DNA from: an uncultured Bacilli bacterium
GTDB taxonomy: Bacteria; Bacillota_I; Bacilli_A; RF39; UBA660
Direction of reading: 5' to 3'
NCBI GenBank assembly: GCA_934101625.1
Contig: CAKORV010000012.1
Location: 1 to 27,044 of the forward strand
Length of the DNA stretch: 27,044 nt
This document shows positions 7,082 through 15,741 of this stretch, piece after piece. A program made the position numbers and the translations under genes. Under the pieces are notes generated by a model. It searched no databases. It saw nothing but the letters and a program-made list of their open reading frames with translations, and was not told the origin of the DNA. The first letter of the stretch is position 1; the number at the start of each line of letters is the position of its first letter.

Positions 7082-7690
7082 TTAGACATCTTTGATTAAT
7101 AAATTTTTATTATTTTTTTCTAGTTCTTTCAAACTTTTATCAGGCGTTGGTAAATCTTCTGGCATTGTTCCACCCAATTCTTCAATTGTATTTCTAATTT
7201 TCTTACCAACTTCATAATGTGTTTTATTAGCATCAGACTCTAGTTTTATATTTTCATTTTTTAATTTTTGTTCTGTCTGAGAAATTCTAAATAGATTGGC
7301 TATTAGTTCATCACTACCCATATTATCTAAAATGTCTTCTCTATATCTTAACTTCTTTCTTTTTCTTGTTAGATTCCTTTGATAAAATCTTTTTTCATCT
7401 TCAGAAAGTTCATTGTAATTTTTTTCAATTAATTCTTGCTTTCTAGTTTGTATTGCAAAATATGTTTGTCCTAGTGCAACAACTTCTTTTCTAGGATCTG
7501 AGTTTTGCACTATCAAATAGCATGCATACCTAGATAGTTTATAATCTAATACAGTTCTCTTGGCTTTTTATGCTAAGTCTATCATTTTGTTGATCTCAAC
7601 AAGTTGTTCATCTATATTAAAACCAAAATTTTTACATGCCCCTTTTGTTTTATTTAAAACCTTTAAGAAATTTTTCCAGTCTTTTGGCTT
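7082..7690 (-). pseudogene. dinD: dinD remnant C (most complete C-terminus)
   Basis: Translation runs from KDWKNFLKVLNKTKG through EINKMIDLA, an in-frame TAA, KAKRTVLDYKLSRYACYLIVQN, then QTYFAIQTRKQEL to the DinD C-terminus (ILDNMGSDELIANLFR; GGTMPEDLPTP). This matches DinD (DNA-damage-inducible protein D) closely. The N-terminal third is missing. A lone TAA sits where Lys is expected at about 7572. About 35 residues present in E. coli DinD are missing between QRNLTR and KKLRYREDILD. The open part 7082-7516 could still be translated from an internal ATG, but no ribosome site supports it. E. coli DinD inhibits RecA filaments; this copy is unlikely to work. Confidence 0.8.
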
Positions 7691-7903
7691 TTTTTGCTAA
7701 ATTCATCATTTTGTCGGCGCCGACAAAATGATAAATTGTATAAATACCACTAATATCATAAGCTCTTTTAGCTCTTAAATTATCTCTTCAAACTTACACC
7801 ATTCTTTATAATCCAATGAACATTGTAATTTCCTTACATGCCAATATTATTTCCATATTTATCAATATGTTTTATTTTCAAAAATTGTTATATCTACTTT
7901 CAT
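7681..7903 (-). pseudogene. dinD: dinD remnant B
   Basis: From ATG at 7903 the reading is MKVDITIFENKTY then stops. Later frames give fragments of the DinD N-terminal domain and then HFVGADKMMNLAKKAKR, which breaks off at an AAAAGA microhomology into remnant C. A ~27-bp deletion near the start and several frameshifts are seen by comparison with copy A. The 5' flank (ATGATTGAAACTACC) is shared with copy A, so the flank was duplicated too. Confidence 0.7.
7705..7732. repeat. 28-bp perfect palindrome in dinD remnant B
   Basis: Perfect inverted repeat centred on GGCGCC (arms ATCATTTTGTCGGC). It codes for HFVGADKM in the dinD frame. It is unusually GC-rich at its core for this DNA. The same site in the other copies is also palindromic. 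Confidence 0.9.
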
Positions 7904-7976
7904 ATTTTTGGTAGTTTCAATCATTTTCACAACATAGAAAAAAATGGTACAATTCAAAATTTTCTTTATATAACTC

Positions 7977-8336
7977 TTACTTACTGGAATGTATTGCAAA
8001 ATAAGTTTGCCCTAGTGCAATTTCATTTTTTCTAGGATCAGCATTTTGTACAATAAGATAGCAAGCATATCTGTTCAAATGATAATCTTCTATGACATCG
8101 ACTTTTCCTTTACCACTAATTATTGACTTCCCGACGTCGGCAAAGCAATCACACACATTATTTCCACTAACTCTGCAACTGATTTGAGCTTTTTCTATTA
8201 CCTTTTTAAAATTTTCCCATTTACAATATCCCAGAACAAGCATCAATTCTCTTGCTTTCCAATATTCATTTCCTATTTTATCAATATGCTTTATATTTTC
8301 AAAAATTGTTGTATCTATATTTACTAATTCTTTCAT
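7977..8336 (-). pseudogene. dinD: dinD copy A, truncated after N-terminal domain
   Basis: 119 codons, open, with a GGAGATATAA ribosome site before ATG at 8336. It encodes the DinD N-terminal region (EYWKARELMLVLGY, KKVIEKAQISC, RYACYLIVQNADPRK, ALGQTYFAI) and then stops after HSSK, losing everything that follows QTYFAIQTRKQ in full-length DinD (about 270 aa in E. coli). It may be expressed as a short protein, but it is a truncated copy. It carries an imperfect palindrome around CCGACGTCGG (8122-8149) at the position of the other copies' palindromes. Confidence 0.75.
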
Positions 8337-8387
8337 TTATATCTCCTTTCATATTTCTGGTAGTTTCAATCATTCACCTTACATAGG

Positions 8388-8580
8388 GAAAATGATATAA
8401 TTTATAATCTTCTTTTTTAACCATTTTGTCGGCGCCGACAAAATGGTTATTTGTACTAATACCACTATTATCACATGTAACATTTGCTTTATTGATTACA
8501 CAAAAACTATTTAATTTTTTTATTTTCATAATTTGTTATTTCCATTCCATATTTACTATTTTTTTATTTTTATTGCTATC
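8388..8580 (-). pseudogene. dinD: dinD remnant 3
   Basis: Only scraps remain: INKANVTCDNSG, NNHFVGADKMV and EDYKL, joined by deletions and stops. The order matches DinD. The segment after the palindrome is compressed. Confidence 0.6.
8418..8449. repeat. 32-bp perfect palindrome in dinD remnant 3
   Basis: Same GGCGCC-centred core as at 7705-7732, extended to arms TAACCATTTTGTCGGC. Outside the shared 24 bp the flanks differ from remnant B, yet stay complementary to each other. Confidence 0.9.
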
Positions 8581-8649
8581 AATAAAATGGTTAATATATT
8601 ACAATTATTCATAGCCTCTTTAATTATTCTGTGAAAATTTTGCTACAAA

Positions 8650-8916
8650 TTATACTGTAATATTGACACTAATCTCTCTTGTTGCATTATTTGCAAGTTT
8701 TATCATTTTGCGTTGTACCACAAAATGATTATCTACATTGTACTTACTTTCTTTGCAAGTAACTTTAGCTCTCATAATCAAATCATTTATACTTCTCCAT
8801 TGATTATATCCTAAAATATGCTGTAATTCTCTAGCATATCAATATTCATTACCATTTTCATCAATATGTTTTATGTCTTCAAATATTTTTTCTGTATATT
8901 CATTTATTTCATTCAT
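8650..8916 (-). pseudogene. dinD: dinD remnant 4 (5'-most copy)
   Basis: ATG at 8916 with a GAGGAAA ribosome site opens MNEINEYTEKIFEDIKHIDE, then NEY, a TGA where copy A has Trp (NEYWKARE), YARELQHILGYNQW, then HFVVQRKMIKLA and a stop at 8650. A TGG to TGA change explains the break. The gene begins 15 nt after the comEC stop and could be read from the com operon. A 9-bp inverted repeat (ATCATTTTG, 8702-8729) sits at the shared palindrome position. Confidence 0.75.
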
Positions 8917-8930
8917 TTTAATTTTTCCTC

Positions 8931-11021
8931 TCATGGTGAACATGTCTTGATTTTGTAACCATTTTTATTTAATTTAATTTCTACCGAACCATTCAAATCA
9001 GTTCTATAAATTTTACTATTATTTAATATTTCTAAAACACTTTCCTTCGGATGACCGTACCTATTATTTCTTCCTACACTAATAATTGAATATTTAGGTT
9101 TAATAATATCTATAAACTCTTTACTAGAAGAAGTATCCGAACCATGATGTCCTACCTTAAGAAAATCAATATTATTCAAATCATAAAAATTTAATATGTC
9201 TTTTTCTCTTTTTATACTAGCATCTCCCATAAATAAAAATTTATAGTTATAATAATCAAATTCAATAACACTTGAATCATCATTCTCATTATCATATTCT
9301 TTAGTATTAAGAAAACTTAAAGTTAAATTATCAAGATTTATTTTATCAATACAAGTGTAATAATCTTTGTTTAATTTATTAATTAAATTTATTTCTAAAG
9401 AGTTATATTCTCCACAGTTAAATATTACATTTTTTACTTTAAAATTATCTACAATATCACTAGCCTCACCCATATGATCGTAGTCTCCATGTGTAAGTAT
9501 TAAGTAATCTAACCTATTTATACCTAATTTTCTCATGAATGGAATTATACTATCCTTGGCAATAGAATATTTCTTTTTTTGTTTTTTCCAATCTGGTGTT
9601 TTATAATTAATTTTTCCACCAGTATCAATTAATATTGTTTTACTTAAATGTGGCATTACAATTAAAGTTGAATCTCCTTGTCCAACATCTAAATAATAAA
9701 TATAAGCATTATTAGAAAAATATGGTTTTATATAAATATAAATAATTAAAATGATTAGTATCAGTATTAATTTTTTAGTATGTTTCTTAATTGAAATAAG
9801 TAATAGTATGTAGTAGATAAAAACAATAATAATTGATATTTTAGGAAAATAGATCTTTATAGATAATAAAGATAATTTTAATGATAAAAATTCCATAATA
9901 TTAGTAAATATTTTTAATATAGGTATAAGTATAGGAAAAATATAAGCTATTATAGTTAATGGAAATATTATATAAGTTACTAATGGAACAAATATCATAT
10001 TAAGTAATATTCCAAATGGATTAATGTAACCAAAATAATAAATTGATAATATTAAATTAGATACAAATGATAGCAAACTCGTTTTAAATAATCCTTTAAA
10101 ATAATTTTTTTCATTTATTAAATCTGATGATATTATTAGAAAATATGTAGTAGTAAATGAAAGAATAAAACTTAAATTGTATAAGTTATAAGGATTAATT
10201 AAAAGTAATATAAATAATACTAAATACATAATATTTTCTGTTTTAATATTTAGATAAAACACTTTATTTAAGCCCAGTAAAAAGAATAATAAACTAGCTC
10301 TTAATATAGATGGACTAAAACCACTTATAAATGAAAATAAAAGTAAGAATAAGAAAGTTATAATGTATCTTTTTAGTTCATTTATTTTTAATTTTTTTAA
10401 TGTTTTCATAATAAATAAACTGAATATTGAAACATGTAAACCCGATAGTGCAAATAAATGACTTATTCCATTGTTTCTATAACTTTCTACTACATTAGTT
10501 TCTATATTATTAGTTTTACCTAATAAGAATGCATATACATAATCGTTATCTTCTAATTTATCTGCACGTTTATACATATAATCTTTTATTTTATAAAATA
10601 CATTTATATCTACATTATTTTTTTCTATTTTAGAAATATCTAATATATAATAAATTTTTTTATTATATAAATATTTTTTGTAATTGAATGAGTATGGAAT
10701 AGTGTTATTCGATGGTTCTTTTAGATTTCCTTCTAAATTAATTACTTCTCCTATGTGTAAGTTATTTATTAAATAATCTTTTTCTTCTTCTGTTTTTATG
10801 TAATAAATTCCAACTAAATTTTCTTTGCCTGACAATGTTAGTGATAATTTGTTTCCATCTATTTTATATTCAATAATTTTTAATTTAAATTTTGTTTCAT
10901 TTAATGAATAACTACTTTTATGTTTAATAAAAGTAGTTATTATTAGGGAGTAAATTAAAATTAAGAATATTAAAATTATATATGGCTTATTCGATAGTAA
11001 TATATTCCTTAATCTGTTCAT
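8931..11021 (-). CDS. comEC: ComEC DNA-uptake channel
   Basis: About 696 residues. Membrane channel that carries single-stranded DNA into the cytoplasm during transformation. Order: N-terminal membrane segment and OB-like DUF4131 region, the Competence domain with the conserved HLFALSGLH and about ten membrane helices, then a C-terminal metallo-beta-lactamase domain with LDVGQGD, ILIDTG, THGDYDH, FMGDA and VGHHGSDTSSS. The metal motifs are intact, consistent with nuclease activity on the incoming strand. It overlaps comEA by about 35 nt. Start at 11021 (MNRLRN before the first helix) is preferred; an in-frame ATG at 11048 is possible and neither has a strong ribosome site. Ends with TGA, followed at once by dinD remnant 4. 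Confidence 0.93.
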   Translation of the reverse strand: MNRLRNILLSNKPYIILIFLILIYSLIITTFIKHKSSYSLNETKFKLKIIEYKIDGNKLSLTLSGKENLVGIYYIKTEEEKDYLINNLHIGEVINLEGNLKEPSNNTIPYSFNYKKYLYNKKIYYILDISKIEKNNVDINVFYKIKDYMYKRADKLEDNDYVYAFLLGKTNNIETNVVESYRNNGISHLFALSGLHVSIFSLFIMKTLKKLKINELKRYIITFLFLLLFSFISGFSPSILRASLLFFLLGLNKVFYLNIKTENIMYLVLFILLLINPYNLYNLSFILSFTTTYFLIISSDLINEKNYFKGLFKTSLLSFVSNLILSIYYFGYINPFGILLNMIFVPLVTYIIFPLTIIAYIFPILIPILKIFTNIMEFLSLKLSLLSIKIYFPKISIIIVFIYYILLLISIKKHTKKLILILIILIIYIYIKPYFSNNAYIYYLDVGQGDSTLIVMPHLSKTILIDTGGKINYKTPDWKKQKKKYSIAKDSIIPFMRKLGINRLDYLILTHGDYDHMGEASDIVDNFKVKNVIFNCGEYNSLEINLINKLNKDYYTCIDKINLDNLTLSFLNTKEYDNENDDSSVIEFDYYNYKFLFMGDASIKREKDILNFYDLNNIDFLKVGHHGSDTSSSKEFIDIIKPKYSIISVGRNNRYGHPKESVLEILNNSKIYRTDLNGSVEIKLNKNGYKIKTCSP

Positions 11022-11721
11022 ATTTCTTTTCGCCAATACCACTAACATTCATTATATCTTCAATAGCTTTAAAATTTCCATTCTTTTCTCTATAATCTAT
11101 TATTTTTTTAGCAGTACTTTCACCAATACCATTAATTTTACTTAATTCTTCTAAAGAAGCAGTATTAATATTCACAACCATATTCAACTCATCACTTTTG
11201 ATTAAATCATTTTTATCACTAGGTTTTTCATAATCGTTAGTTATAATATCTTCTTTATCAATACTTAGAGCATTATCAGTTTCCTTAATTATTTCTTTAT
11301 TTTTATTATTTTTTATCTCTTCTATTTCACTAAGATTATTAACTATAATAACATCTTCATCAGTTAGTTTCTTAGATAAATTTAAGTATCTTGTATAAGC
11401 ATTAGCAGTAAAACCACCAGAAGCATTTATTGCGTCTATTACTCTTGAATCATCATCAAGTTCATACACTCCAGGACTAATTACTTCGCCCTTAATATCT
11501 ACATATATTTTCTTTACTTCATCAATAGTTGTTGTTTCTTCTTGTTCTTCATTTTTAGATTGCTTAACTACTTCAGTGCTTACTATTTCTTTACTGTTTT
11601 CTTTAAATCTATAATTAATTAAATAAAAAGATAACAATCCAATAATTATAATTATAACTAAAGATAAACTAATAATTATTTTTTTCTTGTTTTCATAGTA
11701 AAAATTAATAAGACTTGTCAT
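10987..11721 (-). CDS. comEA: ComEA DNA-binding competence protein
   Basis: 244 residues. Membrane-anchored receptor that binds double-stranded DNA and hands it to ComEC. One N-terminal helix (about 14-34), a charged linker, an SLBB domain (about 72-130; YVDIKGEVISPGVYEL), and a C-terminal helix-hairpin-helix pair (VNINTASLEEL, INGIGESTAKKIIDYR, VSGIGEKKYEQI). Strong AAGGAGGTG ribosome site and TTGACA promoter. First gene of a comEA-comEC operon without comEB. Confidence 0.95.
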   Translation of the reverse strand: MTSLINFYYENKKKIIISLSLVIIIIIGLLSFYLINYRFKENSKEIVSTEVVKQSKNEEQEETTTIDEVKKIYVDIKGEVISPGVYELDDDSRVIDAINASGGFTANAYTRYLNLSKKLTDEDVIIVNNLSEIEEIKNNKNKEIIKETDNALSIDKEDIITNDYEKPSDKNDLIKSDELNMVVNINTASLEELSKINGIGESTAKKIIDYREKNGNFKAIEDIMNVSGIGEKKYEQIKEYITIE

Positions 11722-11745
11722 ATTTATTCACCTCCTTCAAAACAT

Positions 11746-11774
11746 AAATTATCATATAATTTATCAGTTGTCAA
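11746..11774 (-). promoter_or_regulatory. comEA promoter
   Basis: -35 TTGACA (11769-11774), 17-bp spacer, -10 TAATTT (11746-11751) with an upstream TGA making an extended -10. About 25 nt before the comEA ATG. Confidence 0.7.
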
Positions 11775-11793
11775 ACCACTACAAAACTAAAAA

Positions 11794-11879
11794 TTGACTA
11801 TTCAAAATTTAATTTTCACAGCATTTTTAGAATTCATTTTTTATTTTTGTATACGTTTTTAATAAAATTGACTATTCAA
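11794..11879. repeat. Two TTGACTATTCAA repeats upstream of comEA
   Basis: The 12-bp TTGACTATTCAA occurs at 11794-11805 and 11868-11879, 74 bp apart in the same orientation. Each is itself symmetric (TTGA-4-TCAA). The distal one extends to a 20-bp palindrome AAAATTGA-4-TCAATTTT. They lie about 20 and 94 bp upstream of the comEA -35, suggesting an operator pair. Confidence 0.5.
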
Positions 11880-11908
11880 TTTTAATTTTTGGAAGAAAAA
11901 ATTCTTTC

Positions 11909-11938
11909 AAAAAAAATAAAGATTTTTTTAAATCTTTA
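11909..11938 (-). terminator. dnaE terminator overlapping stop codon
   Basis: 9-bp stem TAAAGATTT-AAATCTTTA with a 4-nt loop and eight Ts. The dnaE TAA stop forms part of the 5' arm. Confidence 0.8.
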
Positions 11939-14827
11939 TAATTTTTCTAAATTTGAACATACAATTTGCCAATTACTCATTCTTTTTTCTACTTTACCAA
12001 TTATTTTTATAACATCTCCTTTTTTTATATAATTATATTTTAAATAAGTTGTTGGAAACATTACAAGACTTGCTTTAGCGTATTCATCACTTATCGTAAC
12101 AAAGGCCATTTTATCATTATTTTTTGTATTTACTTCTCTTATATTATCAATCATTCCAATAACAATTATATTTTTGTCAAAATATTTTTCTATATCCTTT
12201 AAAAGACAAGTATTATCTCTTTTAAATCTACTTACTGGATGGTTTTTAACATAAAATCCAAAAAGCTCATATTCTTTATTAATTATCTCATTATTGTCAT
12301 ATTCTACATCTTCAATTATTTCTGGTTTTAATACCATTGTTTCATCCAATGATTCGCATAGAGTTGCATAATTAATTACACTTTTTAAATTATTTATCAT
12401 AGTTTTTCTATTTAATCCAAATGTATCTAAAGCTCCAGACAATATCAAATTTTCTATGATTTTAATATTTACTTTACTACTATAAACTCTTCTCACAAAA
12501 TCAGAAAAATCGATAAAACTTCCTTTTTTTCTTTCTTCTAAAATAGATGTAAGAGCTACTCCACCGATACCTTTAATTATAGTAAGAGGTAATACAATTT
12601 TCTTTTCATGTAAAAGATAATAATCTGTACTAATATTAATATTAACTCCTTCAATGCTTACACCATTTATTTTTGCTTCATCTATATATTCTTTAGTTTT
12701 AGTTTCACTACCAATCGTATTGTTAAGAAGTACTAACATAAAATATTCTCTAAAATAAGCTTTCAAAAATGCAATTTGATAAGCCACAAATGCATAAGCA
12801 ACAGAATGACTTTTATTAAAACCATAGTTAGCAAATTTAAGAACTAATTTATATATTTCCTCTGCTTTTTCTCTATCGTATCCTTTTTTATTTGCACCTT
12901 CTATAAATTCATTTTGATATTCTAATATAACATTTTCTTTTTTCTTACTCATTGCCCTTCTTATAATATCAGCTTTACTATAACTAAAACCACCAATTGC
13001 TTTTAATATTTCAATTATTTGTTCCTGATAAATTATGATACCATATGTACTCTTTAATATAGGTTCTAATTCTGGTAATAAATAATTTATTTTTCTTTTT
13101 CCTTCTCTTACATTTATAAGTTCAGGTATATTATCTCTAGATCCAGGTCTATACATTGCAATAGCAAGTACTAAATCATCAAAACTTTTTACTTTTAATA
13201 TCTTTAAGAAACTCCTCATACCTTCACTTTCAAACTGAAAAACACCTGTAGTATCTACATTATAAAATATATTTAAAGTTTTTTTATCATCTAAAGGTAT
13301 TTTATTAATATCAAAATTTAACCCTTTATCTTTTTTAACCATCTTTACTATATTATCAATAATAGTAAGATTTTTAAGTGCCAAAAAATCCATTTTAAGT
13401 AAACCTAAATTTTCTAAATATTCCATAGTATATCCAGATAATATATTATTAGAACTTACGTATAAAGGTACTTTATTCATTAATGGTTTACTACTTATAA
13501 TTACACCCGCTGCATGTATACTTGTATGCCTTTTAAGTCCTTCTAATTTAATAGATATTTTAATTAATTCTTTTAATTTAGAATTATTATTTACACAAAT
13601 AATAAAGGAATTATTTTTCAATAAAGTATCAAATGTATCTTTATCATTTATTAGTTTAATTAATTCATCGAATTTATCTATTTTCAATACCCTAGCAACA
13701 TCTCTTATAACTTGTTTAGGAAGTAAAGTACCAAAAGTAATTATATTAGCAACTTTATCATACCCATATTTTTCTTTAACATAATTAATTACTTCATCCC
13801 TTCGTAAATATTCTATATCAGTATCTATATCTGGTAAAGTAACACGATCTTTGTTTAAAAATCTCTCAAAACTTAAGTCATATTTTAAAGGATCTATTTC
13901 AGTAATACCAAGTGAGTAACTCACTAAACTCCCAGCTGCACTACCACGTCCAGGTCCTATAACTATACCATTTTTCTTAGCATATAAAATAAAGTCATAT
14001 ACAATAAGAAAATAATCAGCAAAATTCATACTTATAATTACATCTAATTCTTTTTTAAGTCTTTCTTTATACATAGAACTAACTAATCCATTAAGTCTTT
14101 TATTTAATCCTTTTTCACATAAACTAGTTAGTAAATTAACCTTATCTTTAGAATATTCTGGTAAATCAAAATCATATTTAGGCATTTTTATATCAATTAA
14201 TTCAGCAAATTTATAAGTAGTAAGACTATCTTCTTTATTAATATCTTTATCAATAAACACATCTATAAATTTATAATTATTTATTTCATCAATAGTTTCA
14301 CCATTTTTAATCATATATAAATAAGGCAAATATATTTGATCACTTTCATTTATACATAAAGTTTCTTTCATATAAACTATATCATTTGTTATAACTAATG
14401 CATTATTTTTTTCTTCATCATTAGAATACTTAATGTAAACTAACTCATACATTTCTTTATATTTATTAAAGTTTTCTAAATCAGATGTAACACATATTAA
14501 ATCACTCGTATGACTTATTAAAAATTCTAAATCAAGTTTATTCAAGTTTCTATAACTAACTATATTAAGCAAATTTACATATCCAGTATAACTCTTAGCA
14601 TATAAAATCATACTGTAATTATCTAATTCAATAGGAACACCTATTATCACTTTAATATTGTTTTTACTACATATATTAAATAGTTCCATAGTACCAAACA
14701 TATTAAAGTCAGTTACAGCAAATGTATTAATATTTTTTTCAATCAAAAAATCACATAGTTCATTAGGTCTAATTAAACTACTTAAAAGTTCATAATGAGT
14801 TTTAATATTTAAAGGTATATAGTTCAT
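11936..14827 (-). CDS. dnaE: DNA polymerase III alpha subunit, DnaE type
   Basis: 963 residues, on the short side for DnaE (about 1,100). Replicative polymerase that extends primers, in Bacilli working mainly with PolC on the lagging strand. The catalytic Asp residues are present: PDIDTD (Asp333, Asp335) and KMDF (Asp480), plus the GPGRGSAAGS motif at 291-300. A helix-hairpin-helix (IKGIGG) and C-terminal OB domain follow. The N-terminal PHP domain has lost its metal ligands (NIKTHYELL, AVTDFN), as in B. subtilis DnaE, so no proofreading is expected. AAAGGAG ribosome site; own -10 and terminator, so a single-gene unit. Confidence 0.95.
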   Translation of the reverse strand: MNYIPLNIKTHYELLSSLIRPNELCDFLIEKNINTFAVTDFNMFGTMELFNICSKNNIKVIIGVPIELDNYSMILYAKSYTGYVNLLNIVSYRNLNKLDLEFLISHTSDLICVTSDLENFNKYKEMYELVYIKYSNDEEKNNALVITNDIVYMKETLCINESDQIYLPYLYMIKNGETIDEINNYKFIDVFIDKDINKEDSLTTYKFAELIDIKMPKYDFDLPEYSKDKVNLLTSLCEKGLNKRLNGLVSSMYKERLKKELDVIISMNFADYFLIVYDFILYAKKNGIVIGPGRGSAAGSLVSYSLGITEIDPLKYDLSFERFLNKDRVTLPDIDTDIEYLRRDEVINYVKEKYGYDKVANIITFGTLLPKQVIRDVARVLKIDKFDELIKLINDKDTFDTLLKNNSFIICVNNNSKLKELIKISIKLEGLKRHTSIHAAGVIISSKPLMNKVPLYVSSNNILSGYTMEYLENLGLLKMDFLALKNLTIIDNIVKMVKKDKGLNFDINKIPLDDKKTLNIFYNVDTTGVFQFESEGMRSFLKILKVKSFDDLVLAIAMYRPGSRDNIPELINVREGKRKINYLLPELEPILKSTYGIIIYQEQIIEILKAIGGFSYSKADIIRRAMSKKKENVILEYQNEFIEGANKKGYDREKAEEIYKLVLKFANYGFNKSHSVAYAFVAYQIAFLKAYFREYFMLVLLNNTIGSETKTKEYIDEAKINGVSIEGVNINISTDYYLLHEKKIVLPLTIIKGIGGVALTSILEERKKGSFIDFSDFVRRVYSSKVNIKIIENLILSGALDTFGLNRKTMINNLKSVINYATLCESLDETMVLKPEIIEDVEYDNNEIINKEYELFGFYVKNHPVSRFKRDNTCLLKDIEKYFDKNIIVIGMIDNIREVNTKNNDKMAFVTISDEYAKASLVMFPTTYLKYNYIKKGDVIKIIGKVEKRMSNWQIVCSNLEKL

Positions 14828-14847
14828 ACTTTCTCCTTTACAATTAC

Positions 14848-14853
14848 ATTATA
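14848..14853 (-). promoter_or_regulatory. dnaE -10 element
   Basis: TATAAT 20 nt before the dnaE ATG. The -35 region is weak (TTTTTG at 17 bp) and overlaps the upstream terminator T-run. Confidence 0.5.
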
Positions 14854-14871
14854 CTATATTTTAGAGCAAAC

Positions 14872-14894
14872 AAAAAGAGAAGATTTTCTTCTCT
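14872..14894 (-). terminator. Pilin gene terminator
   Basis: Perfect 8-bp stem AGAGAAGA-TCTTCTCT with a 3-nt loop and a T-run, 13 nt after the pilin stop codon. Confidence 0.9.
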
Positions 14895-14906
14895 AGTTTA
14901 TATGTT

Positions 14907-15404
14907 TTATTGACCAACTGTATAAGTTCCAACACCAGTAGTTGCATCACATACAAATTTATCAGTAGTTTTAACAGCTTTAACATCTGTATCTACATCA
15001 ACATCAATTGATGGAGTTTCAGAACTATAATAATAACTACCATTTGTAACTATTAATTGTGCTATTTTACCTTCACTGTCAAATTTAACAAAATATGCTA
15101 ATGTCTTATTATTATCAATACCTAAATCTTTAGGATTAGTTGCCTTAATTTCAGCAAATGAACCTTCTAATCCAGTACCAACATAACAATAAGGACCAGG
15201 TGTTGATGAAGTTAATGAGTCATTAATATACTTTGTTTCTGCTGCTTTCCATACACTTTGTACTTGTGTTGCAAATGCATTCTTTTTACCTTCAGTGAAT
15301 AACTTTAAAATATTAGGTGTAACTAATAACATTAATAAAGCCAATATTGCTATAACAGCAAGTAATTCAACTAAAGTAAAACCTTTCTTATTTAATTTTC
15401 TCAT
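14907..15404 (-). CDS. Type IV pilin-like protein with prepilin signal
   Basis: 165 residues. N-terminus MRKLNKKG followed by FTLVELLAVIAILALLML is a class III signal peptide, cut after Gly8, with Glu at mature position 5. The rest is a short globular domain with two Cys (YCYVG and KFVCD), probably a disulfide. It may form or cap a transformation or type II-like pilus together with ComEA/ComEC (inferred). No assembly ATPase or prepilin peptidase is in the window. A near-consensus promoter and strong terminator make it a highly expressed single-gene unit. Ribosome site AAAGGAAG. Confidence 0.9.
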   Translation of the reverse strand: MRKLNKKGFTLVELLAVIAILALLMLLVTPNILKLFTEGKKNAFATQVQSVWKAAETKYINDSLTSSTPGPYCYVGTGLEGSFAEIKATNPKDLGIDNNKTLAYFVKFDSEGKIAQLIVTNGSYYYSSETPSIDVDVDTDVKAVKTTDKFVCDATTGVGTYTVGQ

Positions 15405-15456
15405 ATAAACTCTTCCTTTCTCGATAAGCTATATTATATCTTCTTACCCTAAATTC

Positions 15457-15485
15457 ATTATAACAAAATGAGTTTACATAGTCAA
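15457..15485 (-). promoter_or_regulatory. Pilin promoter
   Basis: TTGACT (15480-15485), 17-bp spacer, perfect TATAAT (15457-15462). Among the best promoters in the window, giving a leader of about 50 nt. Confidence 0.8.
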
Positions 15486-15522
15486 TTAATAAAAGTCTTT
15501 TTTTACTTTTTTTACATACAAG

Positions 15523-15741
15523 TTATTTAGTTACATTCATAAAAGCATTTATTAAATCAATACCAGTACCAATTTTATCTACTTTATCTTTAAATCTTAA
15601 ACCATATCTCTCTTTCATTTCTTCTATCATCAATTCCAAATTTTCTCCACGATTTAATCTTTTATACCAATTAGAATTTTCTCTTAAATATTTAATTAAA
15701 TTAGGATCACTATATATCTTTTGTCTAATTTCATATCTCAT
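15523..15741 (-). CDS. ylbE: YlbE-like protein
   Basis: 72 residues. It matches the YlbE family of Bacilli: MRYEIRQKIYSDPNLIKYLRENSNWYKRLNR, then EEMKERYGLRFKDKVDKIG. Function unknown; small and helical. The start overlaps the ylbD stop by one base (TAATG). The ylbD-ylbE order is the same as in B. subtilis, which supports both calls. Confidence 0.75.
   Translation of the reverse strand: MRYEIRQKIYSDPNLIKYLRENSNWYKRLNRGENLELMIEEMKERYGLRFKDKVDKIGTGIDLINAFMNVTK

Noticed and set aside
7705..8449. GGCGCC palindromes as intrinsic terminators or a CRISPR array
   Set aside because: No T-run follows either palindrome, spacing is irregular, and they lie within dinD coding remnants; no regularly spaced repeats exist.
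11794..11879. ComK boxes upstream of comEA
   Set aside because: The AAAA-N5-TTTT pairs with one or two helical turns between them are not present; in such AT-rich DNA partial matches mean little.
11936..14827. Degenerate PHP domain of DnaE as a novelty
   Set aside because: Loss of PHP metal ligands is usual in the B. subtilis-type DnaE lineage.
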